From Vasconcelosia minhoensis LEGE 07310 (GTDB lineage Bacteria > Cyanobacteriota > Cyanobacteriia > Phormidesmidales > Phormidesmidaceae), in assembly GCF_015207255.1 (NCBI RefSeq), contig NZ_JADEXG010000018.1, positions 17,516-81,515 of the forward strand: a stretch of 64,000 nt of DNA, read 5' to 3'. The translations under genes were made by a program, and so were the position numbers. Numbering within the stretch: position 1 is the first letter of the stretch; every line of letters starts with the position of its first letter. The notes below the pieces were generated by a model. It was given only the letters and a program-made list of their open reading frames with translations, was not told where the DNA came from and did not search any database. Positions 7,257 through 14,927 of the stretch are shown here, one piece after another.

Positions 7257-10200
7257 ATGACCGATCAAACCTCCGAGCAGCAGACCCAGGGCTCAAATGA
7301 GCCCTTTCCTATTGTTGGCATTGGCTCTTCCGCTGGCGGGCTAGAACCCACCTCACAGCTCCTGAGCCACCTGCCGGTTGACATGGGTATGGCGTTTGTG
7401 GTGATTCAGCATTTAGCGCCCGATCATCCCAGCCTCTTATCTGAGCTGCTCGGCAGACGGACGGAAATGCCGGTGCGCCAGATCGAAGACGGGATGAACA
7501 TAGAGCCCAATCATGTTTACGTAATTGCGCCCAATACTCAGATCACGCTTAATCAGCAAAAGCGATTCAAGGTTGAGCCGCGCGACATGAGTCCGGGTAA
7601 GTTCAAACCCATTGATCTTTTCTTTCAGTCGCTGGCTGAGGTTTGGGACAGCAGCGCTATTGGCATCATTTTATCGGGTACCGACGCTGATGGCACCTTG
7701 GGGATGAGGGCCATCCGAGCGGCCGGTGGAATCACGATGACGCAGTGTCGAGATACGGCTGAGTTTAGCCAAATGCCGATCACGGCAGCCGGCGATGGAG
7801 ACGTTGATTTTGTTCTGCCGCCTGCGGAGATTGCTGAAGAGCTCGTCAGGATGAGCCAGCATTCTTACGTTATTCAGCCTAGCATGGCTCCTGCTGACGA
7901 GCCCCCGCCGTCAGAGTCCGATTCTTTAGCGACAGTCTTCAGGCTGCTACGTTCCGAGACCGGTGTAGACTTTACCCACTACAAGCACAATACCTTTAAT
8001 CGTCGGCTCATGCGGCGAATGGCGCTGTACAAGTTTGAAAATTTAGAGGACTATATTTCGTATTTGAGAACGCATCCAGATGAGCTGCAGGCCCTCTATC
8101 AAGATGTCATTATTACCGTTACGAGCTTTTTCCGCGATCCTGATACCTTTATTGCCCTGAAAAATCGAATCTTTCCTAGAATTCTGCAGGAGAAAACCGA
8201 TGACGCGGTAATTCGAATCTGGGTGCCGGGCTGCGCAACGGGAGAAGAATGCTACTCCATGGCTATCTGCCTGCTAGAGTTTTTGTCTGAGCAGCAGATT
8301 AAACCCAGCATCCAAATTTTTGGTACAGACATCAGCGAAACCGCGATCGACAAGGCGCGGACGGGCATCTACAACGAAAGCGCCATGTCTCCAGTCTCCC
8401 ACGAGCGCCGCCGTCGCTTTTTCCTCGAGGTGGAAAGCGGCTATCAGGTGACTCAATCGGTGCGCGAGCTATGCGTCTTTGCCAAGCAAAACCTGATCAG
8501 CGACCCGCCCTTTTCCAACCTGGATTTGGTCAGCTGCCGCAACGTGCTGATTTACTTTACATCAATCTTGCAAAAGCGGGTGCTGCCGATCTTTCACTAC
8601 AGCCTCCGGCCCAACGGCTATCTGACGCTGGGCGGCTCCGAGAGCGTGGGCGAGGCGTCAGACCTGTTTACCGCCGTCGATAAAAAGCATCGCATCTACG
8701 GGCGAGCAGCGACGCCCTCTCGTCTAAACTTTGACTTTGTGTCCAGCGATCAGCTGACGGTGGTGGCTAAGCCCAGCGGCCAGACAATAGGAGATCCTCG
8801 CACCGGACTCAGCATGCAGCAGAAGGCGGACGAGATTGTATTAAATCAGTATGCCCCAGTTGGGGTCGTGATCAATCAGAAGCTTGATATTTTGCAGTTT
8901 CGCGGCGATACCAGCCCCTACCTCAGACCCGCCTCTGGGGAACCGAGCTTTAACCTGCTGAAGATGATCCGCCCGGAACTGCTGTTGGAGGTTCGTACAG
9001 CGGTAAACCAGGCCAAGCGGCGAGAGGCTCCTGTGCAAAAAACAAAGCTGCGAGTCGATGGAACTTCATCGCTAGAAAATGTCCACCTTGAGGTGGTTCC
9101 ATTTAAAGTGCCAAATGTCCAGGAGCCCTATCTACTAGTTCTGTTTTCCCAAATATCAACGCCGTCAGTGGAGGAACCACCCAATGCAATAGACAGCAGC
9201 GACTTGGATGCAGAGCCCGAGATCACCCGGCTCACGCAGGAACTCGCCGACGTTAAACAGGAGCTGCAAGAGACGCAGGCCCATTTGCAAACCACGATTG
9301 AGGATCAGGATTCGACGAACCAGAGCCTGACCACGGCCAACGAGGAGATTCTCTCGAGCAATGAAGAGCTGCAGAGCATTAATGAAGAGCTGCAAACGGC
9401 TAAAGAAGAAATTCAGGCGGCCAATGAAGAGCTCAAGACCACCAATGAAGAACTCCACAGCCGCAACCTGGAAGCCCGCCAGGTTAACAACGACCTGATC
9501 AATCTGCTCAACAATGTCAATATCCCGATCCTGATGCTCTCCAGCGAGCTTCGCATCCGTCGGTTTACACCCGCTGCCCAGCAAATTTTTAACCTAATTC
9601 CGACTGACGTGGGGCGTCCGGTCAGCGATATCCGGCTCAATATTAACGTTCCCGATTTAGAGAATATGCTGCGACAGGTAATTGATACGCTAAGTATGCA
9701 AGAGCGGGAGCTGCAAGACACCGAAGGGGGATGGCATCTGCTGCGGGTGCGGCCCTATAAAACGACCGAAAATCAGATCGACGGGGCAGTGATGACCCTC
9801 GTCGATATTGACGCGCTTAAACGAACCATCGAACAGCTGGAAGTTTCTCGAAACTATGCTGAAAGCATTGTTGAAACGGTGCGCGAGCCGCTCATTGTAC
9901 TCGATGCAGACCTGCATATACAGCGAGCCAATCGAGCCTTTTATGACGTCTTTCAAGTGGTACCAGCGGCCACTGAGCAGCGGCTGATTTTTGAAATCGG
10001 CAATGGCCAGTGGGATATTCCGGAGCTGCGATCGCTCCTAGAAAATGTTTTCACCAACCACGTCGAGCTGCGAGACTATGAAGTTGAGCAAGACTTCGAG
10101 CAGATCGGGCATAAAGTGCTGCTGCTGAATGCGCGCAAGTTTGCGCAAGGCGATGACCATCGCAGAATTTTGCTCGCGATTGAAGACATTACCGACCGCA

Positions 10201-11384
10201 AGCAGGCCGAGGCTGAGCGCACCCGTCTGCTGCTAGCGCAGCAGGCCCAGGCTGAGGCCGAAGCAGAGAATATTCGAAAAAATGAGTTTCTCTCGATGCT
10301 CTCCCATGAGCTGCGGACGCCGCTCAACAGCATTTTGGGCTGGTCACAGATTCTCACTCAGCGGCAGCCCCGCCCAGAGGTGATGGCTCGGGCCCTAGAG
10401 GCCATCAGCCGCGGCGCTCGCACTCAGGCCCAGCTGATCGAAGACCTGCTCGATATTTCCCGGATTATCCAGGGCAGGCTCCATCTAGCGGCGCGCCCCA
10501 CTAACCTGACTTCAATTATACGGTCAGTGATTGAGTCTTTAGAACTCACGGCTGAGCAGAAGCAAATCCGTCTAGAAGCTCAGCTAGACCCGACTCCAGG
10601 TAGCGTAATTGTCGATCCTGACCGGATGCAGCAGGTCTTTGCCAACCTCTTGATCAACGCCATCAAGTTTACGCCCGAGGGGGGCCAGGTTGAGGTGCGG
10701 CTTACCTACAGCGAGAGCGAAATTCAAGCGCAGGTCATTGACACTGGCAAAGGTATTAGCCCTGAAATTCTACCTCATATTTTTGAGCGCTTTCGTCAAG
10801 ACGATAGCTCAGCGACGCGCAGCTACGGCGGGCTAGGGCTAGGTCTTGCTATTGTCCGCTACCTGGTTGAAGCCCACGATGGTATCGTTACGGCTGAGAG
10901 TGAAGGCGAGGGGCAGGGGGCAACCTTTACTATTGCTCTGCCACTAGTCCTAGCGGACGTGCCGCCAGCTCGGCCATCTGCGCTACCCGAGGCCGATGAT
11001 ATTCGCCTCACCGGGGCGCGACTGCTGCTAGTCGATGACGAAGAGGACAATCTGGCTCCGCTCAGATACGTCCTAGAGGCCCAGGGAGCAACCGTTATGA
11101 CGGCTATATCTGCCGCCGCGGCCCTAGAGAAACTAGTAGAGCAGAGGCCCGACGTGCTGATTAGCGATATCGCCATGGCCGACATGACCGGTATTGACAT
11201 GATTCGCCTGGTGCGATCGCGTCCGCCAGAGCAGGGAGGAGGGGTACCCGCGATCGCGCTCACAGCTTACGCCGCCGACAGCGAAGTTCAGGAGATCCTG
11301 GCCGCCGGGTTTCAGCACCATATTGCCAAACCGATCGACATCGACGAAGTCATCGCCCTGATCGCTAGCCTGGTGAACAGCTGA
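7257..11384 (+). CDS. CheB-CheR-PAS-histidine kinase-receiver fusion protein
   Basis: About 1375 residues carrying a whole sensory pathway in one chain. Order from ATG 7257: CheB-type methylesterase (about 10-205; nucleophile motif GIGSSAGGLE, then IQHLAPDHPS and GTDADG), CheR-type methyltransferase (about 215-485; TSFFRD, VPGCATGEECYS, SCRNVLIYF), a linker of NEEL-type coiled-coil repeats (about 655-745), two PAS-like domains, HisKA with His1017 (SHELRTPLNS), HATPase (DTGKGISPEILPHIFERF, GLGLGLAIV) and a C-terminal receiver (VDDEEDN, phospho-acceptor Asp1304 in ISDIAM). No chemoreceptor genes are adjacent, so it probably acts as an independent two-component hub. An upstream TTG at 7212 is possible but would place a perfect hairpin inside the coding region. 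Confidence 0.9.
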   Translation: MTDQTSEQQTQGSNEPFPIVGIGSSAGGLEPTSQLLSHLPVDMGMAFVVIQHLAPDHPSLLSELLGRRTEMPVRQIEDGMNIEPNHVYVIAPNTQITLNQQKRFKVEPRDMSPGKFKPIDLFFQSLAEVWDSSAIGIILSGTDADGTLGMRAIRAAGGITMTQCRDTAEFSQMPITAAGDGDVDFVLPPAEIAEELVRMSQHSYVIQPSMAPADEPPPSESDSLATVFRLLRSETGVDFTHYKHNTFNRRLMRRMALYKFENLEDYISYLRTHPDELQALYQDVIITVTSFFRDPDTFIALKNRIFPRILQEKTDDAVIRIWVPGCATGEECYSMAICLLEFLSEQQIKPSIQIFGTDISETAIDKARTGIYNESAMSPVSHERRRRFFLEVESGYQVTQSVRELCVFAKQNLISDPPFSNLDLVSCRNVLIYFTSILQKRVLPIFHYSLRPNGYLTLGGSESVGEASDLFTAVDKKHRIYGRAATPSRLNFDFVSSDQLTVVAKPSGQTIGDPRTGLSMQQKADEIVLNQYAPVGVVINQKLDILQFRGDTSPYLRPASGEPSFNLLKMIRPELLLEVRTAVNQAKRREAPVQKTKLRVDGTSSLENVHLEVVPFKVPNVQEPYLLVLFSQISTPSVEEPPNAIDSSDLDAEPEITRLTQELADVKQELQETQAHLQTTIEDQDSTNQSLTTANEEILSSNEELQSINEELQTAKEEIQAANEELKTTNEELHSRNLEARQVNNDLINLLNNVNIPILMLSSELRIRRFTPAAQQIFNLIPTDVGRPVSDIRLNINVPDLENMLRQVIDTLSMQERELQDTEGGWHLLRVRPYKTTENQIDGAVMTLVDIDALKRTIEQLEVSRNYAESIVETVREPLIVLDADLHIQRANRAFYDVFQVVPAATEQRLIFEIGNGQWDIPELRSLLENVFTNHVELRDYEVEQDFEQIGHKVLLLNARKFAQGDDHRRILLAIEDITDRKQAEAERTRLLLAQQAQAEAEAENIRKNEFLSMLSHELRTPLNSILGWSQILTQRQPRPEVMARALEAISRGARTQAQLIEDLLDISRIIQGRLHLAARPTNLTSIIRSVIESLELTAEQKQIRLEAQLDPTPGSVIVDPDRMQQVFANLLINAIKFTPEGGQVEVRLTYSESEIQAQVIDTGKGISPEILPHIFERFRQDDSSATRSYGGLGLGLAIVRYLVEAHDGIVTAESEGEGQGATFTIALPLVLADVPPARPSALPEADDIRLTGARLLLVDDEEDNLAPLRYVLEAQGATVMTAISAAAALEKLVEQRPDVLISDIAMADMTGIDMIRLVRSRPPEQGGGVPAIALTAYAADSEVQEILAAGFQHHIAKPIDIDEVIALIASLVNS

Positions 11385-11422
11385 CGACTTGGAGAGCATC
11401 TTAGTTTTAAAGGTTGCGGCAG

Positions 11423-11513
11423 GCCCTCATCCTAAATCCTTCTCCCGGGGGGAGAAGGACTTTGATCTCTGGCTCCCCTTCTCCCCGGGGAGAAGGGGCC
11501 GGGGGATGAGGGC
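11423..11513. repeat. palindromic intergenic repeat, copy 2
   Basis: Runs from GCCCTCATCC to GATGAGGGC with internal CTTCTCCCGGG/CCGGGGAGAAGG hairpins, as in copies 1 and 3. It fills the gap between the giant kinase and the DUF559 gene. Outer GCATCCC arms are not evident here. Confidence 0.8.
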
Positions 11514-11526
11514 TTCGAAGAGCGAC

Positions 11527-11946
11527 CTACCTCTCCGACTTGTACATACACGGTAGCCCTGAGGTGAGAGACTTTGATACCTGTCCTAGTACCTCTGTCA
11601 GGACAAATTCTAGGTGATTTTGCACATCTTCATTTGTCATTCGTAGCACTCGCAAACCACAGGCTTGCATCCAAGCATCCCGCTCGGCATCTTGCTCAGT
11701 TCTACTGTGGTGAATACTGCCGTCTAGTTCAATGACAAGCCGAGCTTCATGGCAGTAGAAATCAGCAATGAACTGTCCGATGTTGTGCTGACGGCGAAAT
11801 TTGACACCGTTGAGGCGACGAGCTCGCAAGCATTCCCAAAGTATCTGCTCTGAGGGAGTTTGCTGCTGTCTAAGCTGACGCGCACGAGTGAGCAGCGCTT
11901 CAGGAATTCGGCGATCGCGGCCTGATAGATGAGAGATATCTGTCAT
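11527..11946 (-). CDS. DUF559 (Vsr-like) endonuclease-domain protein
   Basis: 139 residues matching the DUF559 family, a restriction-endonuclease-like fold related to very-short-patch-repair nucleases. Visible motifs are QQTPSEQILWECLRARRLNGVKFRRQH, the strand FIADFYCHEARLVIELDG (active-site Asp/Glu) and the following HHSRTEQDAERDAWMQACG with LRVLRMTNEDV. Members are common, mobile and mostly uncharacterised. The gene is flanked on both sides by copies 2 and 3 of the palindromic repeat, which suggests it arrived or moved in a repeat-rich segment. The C-terminal tail (SLTSGLPCMYKSER) abuts the repeat and may not be native. Confidence 0.75.
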   Translation of the reverse strand: MTDISHLSGRDRRIPEALLTRARQLRQQQTPSEQILWECLRARRLNGVKFRRQHNIGQFIADFYCHEARLVIELDGSIHHSRTEQDAERDAWMQACGLRVLRMTNEDVQNHLEFVLTEVLGQVSKSLTSGLPCMYKSER

Positions 11947-12050
11947 AAAAAGAGTTTGCCCATTAAGGCAGGCTTCATCAACCAGGCTTTCTTTCTCCCC
12001 AGGAAGCTACTGTATACATAACTGGAAGATATAGCTGAAAGTATTGACTC

Positions 12051-12141
12051 GCCCTCATCCTAAATCCTTCTCCCGAGGGGAGAAGGACTTTGATCTCCGG
12101 CTCCCCTTCTCCCCGGGGAGAAGGGGCTGGGGGATGAGGGC
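12051..12141. repeat. palindromic intergenic repeat, copy 3
   Basis: Runs from GCCCTCATCC to GATGAGGGC, nearly identical to copy 2. It directly abuts the relic solute-binding sequence starting at 12143. Confidence 0.8.
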
Positions 12142-12142
12142 T

Positions 12143-12315
12143 GCAATATTCGTACTGTCCGCCAGCCCGCCGACTCGCTGCCGATCTGAAGTGAGCCGGG
12201 CCGAATTGTCAATAAACCTTGAGATGCGACGGGGAGAGTAACGTCATATACAGTTTTGCAAAAACGAACTTATTATAACAAGTTAACAGCTGCCAATAGT
12301 GCAGCCGACTTGACC
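12143..12315 (-). pseudogene. relic of a second solute-binding gene and its promoter
   Basis: Bases 12143-12179 match 6547-6583 of the solute-binding gene at 36 of 37 positions. Further on, 12266-12280 and 12300-12315 match its promoter region (CGAACTTATTATAAC, and TGCAGCCGACTTGACC versus TGCAGCAGACTTGGCC), in the same order and orientation. Most of the coding part between the two blocks is gone. This is therefore a decayed paralogous copy whose control region now lies in front of the PhyH gene. Confidence 0.65.
12267..12284. promoter_or_regulatory. 18-bp near-perfect palindrome upstream of the PhyH-CuAO run
   Basis: AACTTATTATAACAAGTT differs from perfect symmetry at one base pair and is closely similar to the palindrome before the glutamine-synthetase-like gene. 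It lies 58 bp upstream of the PhyH ATG (12342) and could bind the same regulator. Confidence 0.5.
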
Positions 12316-12341
12316 GTTTAGCGTCAGCTCAGGGGTGACCT

Positions 12342-13256
12342 ATGACCTACGAACCCATTCAGCTCACCGCCGCCCAGCTTCAGCAGTTTGAAGACGACGG
12401 CTTTTTAATTATTGAAAATCTGCTGCCGACCGAGCTGGCCCATACCCTAGCCAGTCGCCTCAATCCTCTATTTCACGGCGAATTTGAAACCGGCATCTAT
12501 CCCGACGAGTGGTACTGGCGACCCGGCCTTAGCCTGCCCGACGTCACCCGCGAAATGTGCAACGCCTGGAAGTGCGATCGCACCATTGCCAGCCTGGTCC
12601 TATCCGCCGAAATCGGTCGGCTCTCAGCCACCCTGGCCGGCTGGGACGGCGCTCGTATCGGACAGGACAGCCTGTGGATGAAGCCACCGGGGGCCAAAGC
12701 GATCGCGATGCACCAGGACGGAGCCTACATTGACTACCTCGACCCGCCGTCGATGATGACCTGCTGGATTGCCCTGGACGATGCCTCTGTAGCTGACGGC
12801 ACGCTGATCTACGCCCGGGGTTCCCACAAGTGGGACCTGGTAGACGTCAGCGGCGAATTTCACGCCCCGACTAAGGACTACCGCTGGGCCATGCTTCAGG
12901 CCGCTGAGAAGGCGGGCGTTACCGAGCCCGAGCTGGTCGTCGTCGATGTTCCCGCAGGCGGCTGCGCCTTCCACCACGGCCGCACCTGGCACGGGCTCTG
13001 CAAAACCACGCGCACCGAAGGCGTCTTCCACAGCATCGGGCTGCATACCCTGCCCGCCCAGGCCCGATTCCACCCCACCAACGCGCCCGGCTACATCTAT
13101 GGCCGCTATAAGCGCATCGATGATTTAGAACTGGATGAGAGCTTCTTCCCCATCCTCTGGCAAAAAGACGGCTATCGCACCCCATTTTTGAGAGACTACT
13201 GCGAAGATGCGCTGCTTTCTAGAACGGTAAACCGTTTGACGACAGCCAGCGTTTGA
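12342..13256 (+). CDS. phytanoyl-CoA dioxygenase (PhyH) family Fe(II)/2-oxoglutarate oxygenase
   Basis: 304-residue PhyH-family oxygenase, expected to hydroxylate or oxidatively cleave a small substrate using iron and 2-oxoglutarate. The iron triad is readable: His124 and Asp126 in MHQDGAYIDY, with a distal His near 217 in FHHGRTWHG. The N-terminal LQQFEDDGFLIIENLLP is the usual family opening. The stop lies 74 bp before the ATG of an acyl-CoA-dehydrogenase-like gene, followed by a copper amine oxidase, all on the same strand. The substrate is unknown; an amine or amino acid is inferred from context. The PhnY/TmpA phosphonate dioxygenases are relatives, but nothing here proves that role. Confidence 0.85.
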   Translation: MTYEPIQLTAAQLQQFEDDGFLIIENLLPTELAHTLASRLNPLFHGEFETGIYPDEWYWRPGLSLPDVTREMCNAWKCDRTIASLVLSAEIGRLSATLAGWDGARIGQDSLWMKPPGAKAIAMHQDGAYIDYLDPPSMMTCWIALDDASVADGTLIYARGSHKWDLVDVSGEFHAPTKDYRWAMLQAAEKAGVTEPELVVVDVPAGGCAFHHGRTWHGLCKTTRTEGVFHSIGLHTLPAQARFHPTNAPGYIYGRYKRIDDLELDESFFPILWQKDGYRTPFLRDYCEDALLSRTVNRLTTASV

Positions 13257-13330
13257 ATCCGGTAGCCTGCAATTGGGGCAGAGCTCCTCAAAGCTTCCGA
13301 TTCCAACCTATCCTCAACCTTTACCATCCT

Positions 13331-14767
13331 ATGACCTCTAAAACCTGTCAGGGAGAGCCCTTTGGCGGCTTAGGCTACGACTATGACCCGCAGTGGGTGC
13401 TGACGCCCCAGCAGCAGCAGCTCCAGACCCGGCTGAGGGAGCTATGCGCGACGGTGCTGAGGCCAAACGCGATCGCGTCCGACCGAGAGCTGATCTACCC
13501 CCGCGAAAACTTCGAAGCGCTGGCTTCCCTGGGCCTGTTGGGACTGCTCGTGCCCGCCGAATGGGGCGGCCTGGGCGAAAATCACGTCTGCGCTGCCATG
13601 GTAGTCGAAACCATTGCCCGCTACGGCTGTCCCAGCACCGCTATGTGCTACACCATGCACCTGGGAGCCGTCGCCGCTGCCCTCTTTCGGGCGCAGGACA
13701 ATCCCGAACTCCAGCAGCTGCTGAAGCGGCTGGACGCAGAAGTCTTCATCGGCACGCTGTCCTACTCTGACCCCGAGACCGGCTCGCACTTCTGGTATCC
13801 GGTCTCCTCCAGGGCAGAGCAGACCGCAGACGGCTGGCAGGTTTTCAAGAAAGCCTCCTGGACGACCTCAGCCGGATTTGCCGACTGGTACGTGGTGCAG
13901 ACCACCAGTCCCAACTTTGACGGAGACTTCTCCGATCTCTCCTGTTTCCTGATCTATCGTGACGAAGTTCAGGCAGAGCCCCATAAGTGGGACGCCCTGG
14001 GCCTGCGCGGTAATCAGTCCGGTACGCTGCTGGTAGATGGCGTCAGCATTCCATCTCAACGGATGATTGGTCCTAGCGGCGATGGCGCTTACTCGAATGA
14101 CGAGATTGTTGATCCCTTCTTCCTGCTCTGTTCTTCTGCCTGCTGGAACGAAATTGCCATGGGCGCGATCGACATTGCCAAAAAGCACGTCACCCGAAAA
14201 AAACACGTCGATGTGGGCCTGCGCGTTGCCGACTATCCCACCATCCAGGACTACTTTGGTGAAGCGGTAATTGACACTAACGCCTGTCGGATGTTCACCC
14301 TGTCCATGGGCCAGCTGATGGACCAGCTTACTCATGACTGCGACTGGTCTATTCACCAGGACGCAACCGCTATGCCGCGCTCGGCCTATCTGCACTGGTA
14401 CTGGCAGATTAAGTTTGCCGCCGCCAAAAACGTAGCTCACGTCTGCGACAAAATGCTCCACGCCTGCGGGGGTTCCGGCTACAAAAAAGACATGGAAATC
14501 GAACGCTACCTGCGCGATGGCAAGGCGGGCTGGGTGATGGGACCGACCAACGAAGTGCTGCGGCAGTTTGTCGGCAAATCGGCTCTGCTCGGCTTTGAGG
14601 CTCTGGACTACTGGAGCCAGCAGGTGAATGAGCGAGTGCTGCACAACGAGGTGAAAAAGATGGATGCCGAAGGCAAACGCCAGCTGGCGGAACAGCTTTT
14701 AGCTGAAGTTGAAGTTGAAGCCGAACAGCCCGCTGTTAACAAGCCGCTGGTCGCAAGTACGGTTTAG
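13331..14767 (+). CDS. acyl-CoA dehydrogenase-like flavoprotein
   Basis: About 478 residues of the acyl-CoA dehydrogenase fold. The N-terminal helical domain contains PRENFEALASLGLLGLLVPAEWGG, the middle beta-domain includes GTLSYSDPETGSHFWYPV, and the C-terminal helical domain ends with CGGSGYKKDMEIERYLRDG, which normally contacts FAD. The ligand and the true substrate are unclear; relatives include CoA-independent amine, nitroalkane or acyl oxidases. The long frame begins at a TTG overlapping the PhyH stop, but ATG 13331 is preferred because the extra 26 residues look non-coding. It is cotranscribed by position with PhyH upstream and 160 bp ahead of the copper amine oxidase. The acidic C-terminal tail (AEVEVEAEQ) is unusual. 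Confidence 0.8.
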   Translation: MTSKTCQGEPFGGLGYDYDPQWVLTPQQQQLQTRLRELCATVLRPNAIASDRELIYPRENFEALASLGLLGLLVPAEWGGLGENHVCAAMVVETIARYGCPSTAMCYTMHLGAVAAALFRAQDNPELQQLLKRLDAEVFIGTLSYSDPETGSHFWYPVSSRAEQTADGWQVFKKASWTTSAGFADWYVVQTTSPNFDGDFSDLSCFLIYRDEVQAEPHKWDALGLRGNQSGTLLVDGVSIPSQRMIGPSGDGAYSNDEIVDPFFLLCSSACWNEIAMGAIDIAKKHVTRKKHVDVGLRVADYPTIQDYFGEAVIDTNACRMFTLSMGQLMDQLTHDCDWSIHQDATAMPRSAYLHWYWQIKFAAAKNVAHVCDKMLHACGGSGYKKDMEIERYLRDGKAGWVMGPTNEVLRQFVGKSALLGFEALDYWSQQVNERVLHNEVKKMDAEGKRQLAEQLLAEVEVEAEQPAVNKPLVASTV

Positions 14768-14804
14768 AGTTAGCGCGATCGCACTAGCATCGTAAGAACA
14801 TCGG

Positions 14805-14856
14805 TTGGGTAAAGTCCTTCGGGCATGGTTTCGCTAAAGCGGTAGCGCAACCCAAC
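14805..14856. repeat. GGTTGGGT-type inverted repeat upstream of the amine oxidase
   Basis: GTTGGGT and ACCCAAC form outer inverted arms with an inner GCTAAAGCGGTAGC hairpin-like segment. Similar GTTGGG/CCCAAC hairpins are frequent between cyanobacterial genes. It may act as an intercistronic RNA structure between the acyl-CoA-dehydrogenase-like and amine-oxidase genes. Confidence 0.5.
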
Positions 14857-14927
14857 AATCTGTATCTCGGATCACCTATACTTTTCCCAAAATTTACTAA
14901 GCCCATCTACATATTGGAACTGAACCC

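Noticed and set aside
12919..13185. Arg/Cys-rich frames antisense to the PhyH gene
   Set aside because: Shadows of a G+C-rich gene on the other strand with no start signal.
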